NCBI GenBank assembly: GCA_027451165.1
Contig: DAIDJX010000066.1
Span: 1 to 13,572 of the forward strand
Direction of reading: 5' to 3'
Length of the DNA: 13,572 bases
Source of the DNA: Prolixibacteraceae bacterium
Lineage (GTDB): Bacteria > Bacteroidota > Bacteroidia > Bacteroidales > Prolixibacteraceae
Shown: piece after piece, positions 6,397 through 12,573 of the stretch
Numbering within the stretch: position 1 is the first letter of the stretch
How the letters are laid out: each line of letters opens with the position of its first letter
Notes under the pieces: generated by a model
What the model was told of the DNA's origin: nothing
Database searches by the model: none
Seen by the model: the letters and a program-made list of their open reading frames with translations, nothing else
Translations under genes and position numbers: made by a program

Positions 6397-8655
6397 ATGA
6401 TCACAAAATCAATACTTACAGCCGGGGTTATGTTGCTGGTCATGCTGACCTCGTTCGGAAAAGCACAAATGCCAAAGGATCCGGTTGACTATGTGAATCC
6501 TTACATGGGAAACATCAGCCATCTGCTGGTACCCACCTACCCGACCATTCATTTACCCAACAGCCTGTTGCGGGTTTATCCTGAACGGCCGGATTTTACC
6601 GGCGATTTGCTGCGGGGATTGCCACTGATGGTGACCAGTCATCGCGGGAGTTCAGCATTTAACCTGAGCCCTTTCCAGGGTGAGGAGAAAGATTTGAAAC
6701 CGGTCATTCAATACAGCTACGACCAGGAAAAACTGACCCCTTATTCCTATTCAGTTTACCTCGACAGGCAAAATACAGATGTCCGTTTCGGGCTATCCCA
6801 TCAATCGGCCATGTATGAAATTGATTTCGGCCAGGATGGTCCGGCCTGTCTGATCCTTAATTCACGCAATGGAACCATGAAATGGGACGGTGAAGCCATT
6901 GCAGGATCGCAATCACTCGAAAACAACACCCGCGTTTTCCTGTACCTGAAACCTGAACAATCCCCGGTAGAGGCATTTGCACTAAAGCCTTCGGGATTGG
7001 TTCCGGAGAAGGAAGCATCCGGAAGGAATGCCTGCGTGGTGCTGAAATTTGCCAAAGGAGTAAAAACGATACGTTTACGCTACGGCATTTCATTTATTGA
7101 TGAAACACAGGCCCGGAAAAACATGGAACGGGAGCTGGGAAACAGCAGCCTGAAAACGATTCTGGAAAATGGACGCAAAGTGTGGAATGCATCCCTGGGA
7201 AAAATTTCCGTCAGCGGAAATACGGATTATGCCAAAACAATTTTTTACACCTCGTTTTACCGGACCTTTGAACGACCGGTTTGCATCTCGGAAGATGGCC
7301 GCTATTTCAGCGCTTTCGACGGGAAAATTCATTCCGACAACGGAACCCCCTTCTTTACCGATGACTGGATCTGGGACTCCTACCGGGCGCATCATCCGCT
7401 GAGAATTTTGGTTGATCCGGAAACGGAACAAAACGTGTTGCATTCGTTCCTGGAAATGACAGCTCAGATGGAACATCCCTGGTGGCCGACCTTCCCGGAA
7501 ATTACGGGCGACAGTCGCCGTATGAATTCCAATCACGGCGTGGCTTCCGTCATTGACGCCTACCGCAAGGGCTTGCGTGGCTTTGACCTGGCGAAAGCCT
7601 ATGAAGCCTGTAAAGCCGGGATCATGGAAAAAACGCTGGCTCCCTGGTCGGGTAAACCTGCCGGAAGGCTGGATCAGTTCTACAAGGATCACGGCTATAT
7701 TCCTGCATTGAAAGATGGCGAAAAAGAAACCATTCCTGAAGTTCATGGCTTTGAAAAGCGGCAGCCGATTGCGGTTACCCTGGGTACCGCCTACGATCAA
7801 TGGTGTCTGTCACAGATTGCCAAAGAGCTCGGACTTACTGCCGATTACCAATATTTTCTGAAATGTTCCTATAATTACCGCAACGTATACAATCCGGCAA
7901 CCGGATTTTTTCACCCGAAAGACAGCAACGGAAACTTCATCGAACCCTTTGACTATGTCTTTTCCGGAGGAATGGGCGCCCGCGAATTTTACGGGGAAAA
8001 CAACGGATGGATTTACCGCTGGGACGTGCAGCACAACATCAGAGATCTGATCAGCCTGATGGGTGGCCGTGAAAAGTTTGCGGGCAACCTCGATGCTATG
8101 TTTTCACAGCCGCTGGGCCGGAGTAAATATGCGTTTTATGCCCAGCTGCCCGACCATACCGGCAATGTCGGCCAGTTTTCCATGGCGAATGAACCTTCCC
8201 TGCATATTCCCTACCTCTACAATTATGCCGGTCAACCCTGGCTTACCCAGAAAAGAATCCGCAACCTGCTTGAGCAATGGTTCCGCAACGATCTGATGGG
8301 TGTTCCGGGAGATGAAGATGGTGGAGGAATGACTTCCTTTGTCGTTTTCTCTTACCTTGGATTTTACCCGGTAACCCCGGGGCTGCCTGTTTACAACATC
8401 GGCAGTCCGCAGTTTGACCAGGCAAAAATCGATTTGGGGAAAGGCAAATTTTTCATAGTGGAAGCCGCCGGCAATTCGCCGGAAAACAAATACATCCAGT
8501 CGGCAACCTTAAACGGTAAACCGTGGAACAAACCCTGGTTTTCACACACCGACCTGATCTCAGGAGGCAAACTGGTGCTTCAGATGGGACCAAAGGCCAA
8601 CCGGAACTGGGGCAGTTTGGAAAATGATGCGCCCCCTTCGTTCAGTTATGAGTAA
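6397..8655 (+). CDS. Exported GH92 family glycosidase (alpha-mannosidase type)
   Basis: A 752-residue glycoside hydrolase of family GH92, calcium-dependent inverting exo-alpha-mannosidases that act on N-glycans, yeast mannan or phosphomannosyl groups. A signal peptide ends in FGKAQ (residues about 20-24), followed by the family-typical VDYVNPYMGN. The C-terminal catalytic domain shows DDWIWDSYRAHHPL, TGDSRRMNSNHG, a Glu at residue 534 in YGENNGWIYRWDVQHN (position of the catalytic acid), and GDEDGGGMTSFVVFSYLGFYPVTPG with Asp639/Asp641 matching the calcium and base Asp pair. The GDEDGGG version differs from the NDDCGQM version of characterised mannosidases, and the N-terminal domain is of the HLLVPTYPTIHLPNSLLRVYPER type, so specificity may be unusual. 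It sits between the sulfatase (21 bp) and the phosphoesterase (34 bp), most likely in one operon. Confidence 0.92.
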   Translation: MITKSILTAGVMLLVMLTSFGKAQMPKDPVDYVNPYMGNISHLLVPTYPTIHLPNSLLRVYPERPDFTGDLLRGLPLMVTSHRGSSAFNLSPFQGEEKDLKPVIQYSYDQEKLTPYSYSVYLDRQNTDVRFGLSHQSAMYEIDFGQDGPACLILNSRNGTMKWDGEAIAGSQSLENNTRVFLYLKPEQSPVEAFALKPSGLVPEKEASGRNACVVLKFAKGVKTIRLRYGISFIDETQARKNMERELGNSSLKTILENGRKVWNASLGKISVSGNTDYAKTIFYTSFYRTFERPVCISEDGRYFSAFDGKIHSDNGTPFFTDDWIWDSYRAHHPLRILVDPETEQNVLHSFLEMTAQMEHPWWPTFPEITGDSRRMNSNHGVASVIDAYRKGLRGFDLAKAYEACKAGIMEKTLAPWSGKPAGRLDQFYKDHGYIPALKDGEKETIPEVHGFEKRQPIAVTLGTAYDQWCLSQIAKELGLTADYQYFLKCSYNYRNVYNPATGFFHPKDSNGNFIEPFDYVFSGGMGAREFYGENNGWIYRWDVQHNIRDLISLMGGREKFAGNLDAMFSQPLGRSKYAFYAQLPDHTGNVGQFSMANEPSLHIPYLYNYAGQPWLTQKRIRNLLEQWFRNDLMGVPGDEDGGGMTSFVVFSYLGFYPVTPGLPVYNIGSPQFDQAKIDLGKGKFFIVEAAGNSPENKYIQSATLNGKPWNKPWFSHTDLISGGKLVLQMGPKANRNWGSLENDAPPSFSYE

Positions 8656-8689
8656 ACCGCTCATTATCTGCTTTTAAACTAATGATGAA

Positions 8690-9565
8690 ATGAATAAAGA
8701 CCAAATGATACGAATAACGATCAGCAGCCTGTTCCTGATAATAATTCTCAGCGGATTTGTGTCGGCTCAAAAGAAAAACCAGGACAGCCCCTGGTTTTTC
8801 ATCCAGTTGTCCGATCCTCAGTTTGGCATGTTTGATGGCAATAATGGGTTTGAGAAAGAAACCGCCCTGTATGAAAAAGCGGTGGCAAAAATCAACGACC
8901 TCCGTCCCGATTTCGTGGTGATCACCGGAGATTTTGTAAATGACCAGCATTCTGCTTCCCAAATCAATGAATTCAAACGTATTACAGCAAAAATAAGCTC
9001 AAAAATTCCGGTGTATTATACCCCCGGGAACCATGACATCGGTCAGAATCCTGATGCGACAAGCCTGGAAAATTTTAAAAGAAACTATGGAGATGATCAG
9101 TTTTCCTTCCGGCATAAAGGGTCAGTGTGCATGGGTTTCAACACCGGAATAATTAAAGCCGGACCAGAGAAGTATGAAAAAAAGCAATCTGACTGGCTGG
9201 CAAAAAAACTCCGGCAAAGCCGGAAAGCACAGCACATCATGTTGTTTACCCATTATCCCTTCTTCAATAAAACCGCAGATGAGCCTGCGGTCTATTCCAA
9301 CATCGACCCGGAAAACCGCAAAAAATACCTTGATCTGTTCAGCAGCAACCATGTGGATGCTGTTTTCTGTGGCCACCACCACAACAATGGGTATGCGTCT
9401 TATGGGAATATGAAACTGATCACTACCAGCGCCCTTGGTAAACCCCTGGGCGAAGCACCTTCGGGATTCAGAATTGTAAAAGTGTATCCTGGCAAGATTG
9501 ATCATCAGTTCTTTGGTTTGGAGGAACTTCCGGGGAAAGTTGACTTTTCTGAACGGAGTAGATGA
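8690..9565 (+). CDS. Exported CPPED1-like calcineurin-type metallophosphoesterase
   Basis: A 291-residue dimetal phosphoesterase with a Sec signal (ISSLFLIIILSGFVSAQ, cleavage near residue 27), so probably periplasmic. All five metallophosphoesterase blocks are present: DPQ (Asp42, Gln44 in place of the usual His), GDFVND (80-85), GNHD (113-116), THYP with His188, and GHHH (His229/His231). FFIQLSDPQFGM, NHDIG, RNYGDDQFSF and the ending HQFFGLEEL closely follow the pattern of vertebrate CPPED1 (CSTP1), a protein phosphatase of the same fold. The Gln in block I belongs to that subgroup rather than being a loss. The substrate could be a phosphoprotein or a sugar phosphate. Placement 34 bp after GH92 suggests glycan dephosphorylation, but this is inference. 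The ATG at 8705 is a possible alternative start. Confidence 0.88.
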   Translation: MNKDQMIRITISSLFLIIILSGFVSAQKKNQDSPWFFIQLSDPQFGMFDGNNGFEKETALYEKAVAKINDLRPDFVVITGDFVNDQHSASQINEFKRITAKISSKIPVYYTPGNHDIGQNPDATSLENFKRNYGDDQFSFRHKGSVCMGFNTGIIKAGPEKYEKKQSDWLAKKLRQSRKAQHIMLFTHYPFFNKTADEPAVYSNIDPENRKKYLDLFSSNHVDAVFCGHHHNNGYASYGNMKLITTSALGKPLGEAPSGFRIVKVYPGKIDHQFFGLEELPGKVDFSERSR

Positions 9566-9610
9566 TAAATCTTTTTTGGGAGCATTGGCTAATTAAACGA
9601 ACCTTTTTTA

Positions 9611-9784
9611 ATGATAGAAACCATGAAATTTAGCCTGATTTTCGTTCTTTTAGTCCTGTTTTGGGGAAGCCGTATGAGAAATTATGTTTCTGAATCACCG
9701 GTAACCATTCAGAATAATCAGGCCGTCATTTACCTGTCGGGTTGTTTCGACAAGGAGGAGAATTTGTACAATAAAACCTATTAA
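9611..9784 (+). CDS. Possible small exported protein or 5' gene remnant (57 residues)
   Basis: An ATG at 9611, with an internal ATG at 9623, opens a 57-codon frame ending TAA at 9782-9784. The translation has a basic-hydrophobic start (MKFSLIFVLLVLFWGSRM) like a signal peptide or membrane anchor. A short mature part follows, with VTIQNNQAVIYLSGCFDKEENLY. I recognise no family. The frame stops two bases before the 3' end of the tRNA-Ser gene on the other strand. It could be a genuine small protein made with the upstream operon (46 bp gap), or the first part of a gene cut off at the tRNA. No promoter match was seen in front of it. Confidence 0.4.
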   Translation: MIETMKFSLIFVLLVLFWGSRMRNYVSESPVTIQNNQAVIYLSGCFDKEENLYNKTY

Positions 9785-9786
9785 AG

Positions 9787-9874
9787 CGGAGAGCGAGGGA
9801 TTCGAACCCCCGGTCCCGCTAAGCGGGACAACAGATTTCGAGTCTGCCCCGATCGACCACTCCGGCAGCTCTCC
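9787..9874 (-). tRNA. tRNA-Ser (anticodon CGA)
   Basis: The minus-strand transcript folds into a complete 88-nt class II cloverleaf. The acceptor stem GGAGAGC pairs with GCTCTCC. The anticodon stem GCAGA/TCTGT closes the loop CTCGAAA, giving anticodon CGA (serine, codon UCG). The long variable arm GTCCCGC-TTA-GCGGGAC has 7 perfect pairs, as expected for tRNA-Ser. The T arm is GGGGG-TTCGAAT-CCCTC with one G.T pair. The discriminator is G and the CCA end is not encoded. A -7 promoter element lies just upstream at 9884-9891. Confidence 0.96.
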
Positions 9875-9883
9875 TTTGGGCTG

Positions 9884-9891
9884 CAAATGTA
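9884..9891 (-). promoter_or_regulatory. Bacteroidota -7 promoter element TACATTTG for tRNA-Ser
   Basis: On the minus strand this reads TACATTTG, an exact match to TAnnTTTG, ending 9 nt before the mature 5' end of the tRNA. That gives a primary transcript with only a few extra 5' bases for RNase P to remove. Confidence 0.55.
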
Positions 9892-9951
9892 CTAATTTTT
9901 GCTTTTTACGGAAATTTTATGTTTCCTCCCGGAAAAACTTTTACCCTTTCT

Positions 9952-9959
9952 TATATTTG
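9952..9959 (+). promoter_or_regulatory. Bacteroidota -7 promoter element TATATTTG upstream of the lipoprotein gene
   Basis: Exact match to TAnnTTTG, 13 nt before the ATG at 9973. It lies downstream of the more distal in-frame ATG at 9919, so transcripts from this promoter cannot include that codon. This supports the start at 9973. It forms a divergent pair with the tRNA promoter about 60 bp away. Confidence 0.55.
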
Positions 9960-9972
9960 TGATATTATTACG

Positions 9973-10509
9973 ATGAAGAGATTTCCGGGAAATAGATTTC
10001 TGATGGCGTGCACCTTGATCTGTGCCCTGTTTCTTTCGTCCTGTATTTCCTACCGGTACATCCGCGACGAGGAAAGCCTCCGCCTGCAGAAAAAGATCCA
10101 GGGCCGCAGAACTGCCAACATTGCCGGCGGTTCCCTGCTTACCCTGGGAAGCGCTGTCCTGGCATACTTCACCGGTGTTTTTGTGGGATATGCTCCGGGA
10201 GCAAATGCCCTGAAAACGCTCCGGCTGGTCAATACTTCCACAGATACCTTACAGGTCAACTTACTTTCCGACACCTTTTGGAAAGATTCAACATACTGCG
10301 ATTTCCGCGATATCCGGATTCCTCCCGGCCAAAAATGCCGGCTGCTGGTTCCTTCCAACGGATTGTACAACCTTTATTTCAGCCATACTCCCAATTCGGA
10401 AGAGGACGATGAAATGATCCAGGTCAGCCCGATTGCCGGCGCCAAAATTTCTCTGACCCCCGGGATGACTTTGACTCCACAGGATACTACCCGACTATTT
10501 ACCAAATAA
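9973..10509 (+). CDS. Putative lipoprotein of unknown function
   Basis: A 178-residue protein beginning with a lipoprotein signal: MKRFPGNRFLMACTLICALF followed by the lipobox LSSC, with Cys24 as the lipidation site. The mature part has a short basic coiled stretch (RYIRDEESLRLQKKIQGRR) and a glycine-rich hydrophobic segment at about 49-75 (AGGSLLTLGSAVLAYFTGVF). A beta-rich domain follows, with LRLVNTSTDTLQVNLLSD and RIPPGQKCRLLVPSNGLYNLYF, which looks like a small beta-sandwich. I do not recognise the family. The frame is open back to an ATG at 9919, but the lipobox and the promoter at 9952-9959 favour 9973. It is 13 bp upstream of the NIPSNAP gene and probably co-transcribed with it. Confidence 0.82.
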   Translation: MKRFPGNRFLMACTLICALFLSSCISYRYIRDEESLRLQKKIQGRRTANIAGGSLLTLGSAVLAYFTGVFVGYAPGANALKTLRLVNTSTDTLQVNLLSDTFWKDSTYCDFRDIRIPPGQKCRLLVPSNGLYNLYFSHTPNSEEDDEMIQVSPIAGAKISLTPGMTLTPQDTTRLFTK

Positions 10510-10522
10510 TTATAAATAACTT

Positions 10523-11305
10523 ATGAAAAGAAGATCATTCATTCAAAAATCAGCAGTTGTAGCCGGTGCTGCCACCGTGAGTGCACCATCTGTACTGGCC
10601 GCTGCCGCACCTGCCGATTTCGACAAGGAAATGTACGAACTAAGGATTTATCAGTTGACCAGCGGAGGTACTAAAACAGCCGTGATCAAATACCTGACAG
10701 GCGCCGTAGCTCCATTTCTGAAAAGCAAAGGCGGCAAAGTAGGTATATTTACAGAATATGGCATGACCGAACCGCCAAAGTTGTATGTTCTTCTGACCTA
10801 TCCGGATCCGGAAACCTATTACGTCTGCGCCAGTGATATGGAAAACGATGCTGAATACAAAAAAGCAGCTGCCGCTTACCTGGAATCGGCTTTCGACAAA
10901 CCGCTCTTTACCCGTTACGACACCCTGTTGCTTTCAGCCTTTGATGGCATTCCTAAACTCCGTATGCCGGATCCTGCCAGAAAACTGTTTGAACTTCGAA
11001 TCTACGAAAGCCATAACGAAGAAATGGGAAGACGCAAAATACTGATGTTCAACAAAGAAGAACTTCCGCTGTTTGACAAGGTCGGATTACCTTCCCTCTG
11101 TTTCGGGAAAATCCTGGCTGGACCCTATATGCCGGCGCTGGCCTATATGCTCAGCTTTAAAGACATGGCCCACCGGGAAGAGGTTTGGGCAAAATTCAGG
11201 GTACATCCTGATTGGAACACCATGAAAGAAAAGCCGGAATACCTCAACACGGTAAGCAAAGTCAACAAAATATTTCTGGTGCCGGAAGAAGGTTCTGGAA
11301 TTTAA
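10523..11305 (+). CDS. Tat-exported NIPSNAP family protein
   Basis: A 260-residue protein starting with a twin-arginine signal (KRRSFIQKSAVVAGAATVSA, cleavage near LAAAAP), so it is predicted to be exported folded. The mature part contains two related ferredoxin-like halves, marked by MYELRIYQLTSGG (37-49) and LFELRIYESHNEE (155-167), each continuing into a helix. This is the arrangement of NIPSNAP/dimeric alpha-beta barrel proteins. The conserved C-terminal AYMLSFKDMAHREEVWAKFRVHPDWNTM matches that family. The molecular function is unknown, and Tat export may mean it binds a cofactor inserted in the cytoplasm. It follows the lipoprotein by 13 bp and ends at a large inverted repeat that separates it from the convergent corA. 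Confidence 0.88.
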   Translation: MKRRSFIQKSAVVAGAATVSAPSVLAAAAPADFDKEMYELRIYQLTSGGTKTAVIKYLTGAVAPFLKSKGGKVGIFTEYGMTEPPKLYVLLTYPDPETYYVCASDMENDAEYKKAAAAYLESAFDKPLFTRYDTLLLSAFDGIPKLRMPDPARKLFELRIYESHNEEMGRRKILMFNKEELPLFDKVGLPSLCFGKILAGPYMPALAYMLSFKDMAHREEVWAKFRVHPDWNTMKEKPEYLNTVSKVNKIFLVPEEGSGI

Positions 11306-11308
11306 ATT

Positions 11309-11394
11309 ATTTCGGATTTCGGATTTGAGATTTCGGATTTAAAGGCAGGAGAGTCCGCGGGCAAATCCGAAATCGTACATCCGAAATCCGAAAT
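11309..11394. repeat. Large imperfect inverted repeat between convergent genes, likely bidirectional terminator
   Basis: Two 32-nt arms (11309-11340 and 11363-11394) are complementary at 28 of 32 positions, with one 4-nt internal mismatch block, around a 22-nt spacer. Each arm is built from repeated units of ATTTCGG. The element fills almost the whole 92-bp gap between the NIPSNAP stop (11305) and the corA stop (11398). Its position suggests transcription termination or RNA 3'-end protection for both genes. Its internally repetitive make-up suggests a dispersed Bacteroidota intergenic repeat. Confidence 0.8.
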
Positions 11395-11397
11395 CTT

Positions 11398-12450
11398 TCA
11401 GAGCCATTTCTTTCTTCTGAAAAACCAGATCATCCCTGCTCCGATCAGCGCCATGATCCCTAAAATGATAAAATAACCCCATTTCCACCTGGTTTCGGGC
11501 ATGTTCTCGAAGTTCATGCCATAAATGCCGACGATGAAGGTCAGGGGGATGAAAATGGTGGAAATGATGGTGAGAATCTTCATGACCTCATTGAGTTTGT
11601 TGTTGCCGGTGGTGAGGTAAAGTTCCAGAAGATTGGCATTCATTTCCATATAGGATTCCACCGTTTCCACCACAATGGTGGTATGGTCGTTCAAATCGCG
11701 GATAAAAGGCAATGTGGTGGAATGGATCAGTTGAGAATCAGCCCTTTCCAGCTTGGAGATTACCTCCCGCAACGGCCAGACCGATTTCCTCAGAAGGAGT
11801 GTTTCCCTTTTCAGGATATAAATCCTGTTCAGCAATTCTGAATTGGGATTGCTGAGTAATTGCTCTTCCAGCTCTTCGATTTTTTGTCCGATTTTTTCCA
11901 GCATGATGTAATAGTAATCGACAATGGTGTCCATCAGCGAGTAAGCCAGGTAATCTGCTTCCAGATTCCGGATATAGCCCACATTGTTTTTGATCCTTTT
12001 CCGGAGGCCATCAAAAATATCGTCCTCATTTTCCTGGAAGGTGATCACATAATTCTTGCCTACCACAATGCTGATCTGTTCCATATCACTCTTGTCTTCC
12101 TTGTCGTTGTAGGATAACATCTTCAGCACAACGAAAAGACTTTTGGGGGAAAACTCAATTTTAGGTCTTTGTTCCAGATTCAGAATATCCTCCAGAACCA
12201 GTGGATGGATATCAAAAAGTTTACCTGCCATTTCGATGGTCTGCAGGTCACTGAGCGCCTTGATGTCAATCCAGTTGACCATAATACTTTCCCCTGAAGG
12301 TACACAATGTTGAATTTCGCTGACCACCTTTTCTGAAAAATGCTCCTTACTGTACTGGATCAGATTGATCTTCACCCTTGTTGATCTCTTTCTCCCGGTG
12401 TAAACCAGACTACCGGGTTGCAGTCCCGTCTTTTTTGATATTTTTTTCAT
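11398..12450 (-). CDS. corA: CorA magnesium/cobalt transporter
   Basis: A 350-residue inner-membrane divalent cation channel of the CorA family, which forms pentamers and imports Mg2+ (also Co2+ and Ni2+). The large N-terminal cytoplasmic domain includes MVNWIDIKAL, HPLVLEDILNLEQRPKIE and the long helical region about 160-285 with LRKSVWPLREVISKLER. Near the C-terminus the first membrane helix (about 289-309) ends in the signature YGMNFENMPE with Gly-Met-Asn at 311-313. The second helix (about 325-343) is followed by the basic tail FFRRKKWL. Length and layout are normal. It is divergent from the M14-like gene across a 123-bp spacer, where GTTATACTTTAT upstream of corA may be the promoter. No Mg2+-responsive leader was recognised. 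Confidence 0.96.
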   Translation of the reverse strand: MKKISKKTGLQPGSLVYTGRKRSTRVKINLIQYSKEHFSEKVVSEIQHCVPSGESIMVNWIDIKALSDLQTIEMAGKLFDIHPLVLEDILNLEQRPKIEFSPKSLFVVLKMLSYNDKEDKSDMEQISIVVGKNYVITFQENEDDIFDGLRKRIKNNVGYIRNLEADYLAYSLMDTIVDYYYIMLEKIGQKIEELEEQLLSNPNSELLNRIYILKRETLLLRKSVWPLREVISKLERADSQLIHSTTLPFIRDLNDHTTIVVETVESYMEMNANLLELYLTTGNNKLNEVMKILTIISTIFIPLTFIVGIYGMNFENMPETRWKWGYFIILGIMALIGAGMIWFFRRKKWL

Positions 12451-12573
12451 TGTCGTTGCTTATGGCAAAATTTTATGATAAAGTATAACAAAATTGCATT
12501 TTTTATTTACAAAAACCGATGTAAAGTAGTTTATTTGTCCTAAAAACCAAACTTGATTTCATACCATCAATCT
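12451..12573. promoter_or_regulatory. Divergent promoter region, corA / M14-like gene
   Basis: This AT-rich 123-bp spacer separates two divergent starts. On the minus strand TTTTTG and, about 21 nt later, TACTTTAT resemble the Bacteroidota -33/-7 pair for corA, with one or two mismatches. On the plus strand TTTATTTG (12530-12537) is a 7/8 match to TAnnTTTG, 36 nt before the ATG at 12574. No operator palindrome was seen. Confidence 0.35.

Noticed and set aside
7090..7800. Minus-strand 236-codon frame opposite the GH92 gene
   Set aside because: Shadow of the GH92 coding region, with no domain pattern or start signal of its own.
3125..9565. Complete polysaccharide utilization locus
   Set aside because: No SusC/SusD pair, hybrid two-component regulator or ECF sigma/anti-sigma pair is in the window; only degradative enzymes are visible.
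9695..9886. Minus-strand 63-codon frame containing GELPEWSIGADSKSVVPLSG
   Set aside because: This is the well-known false translation of a tRNA gene; it overlaps the complete tRNA-Ser cloverleaf at 9787-9874.
9919..9972. Upstream ATG for the lipoprotein gene
   Set aside because: The extension would bury the lipoprotein signal, and the promoter element at 9952-9959 lies within it.
11309..11394. CRISPR-like repeat reading of the ATTTCGG units
   Set aside because: The units are adjacent and arranged as an inverted repeat without regular unique spacers, and no cas gene is nearby.
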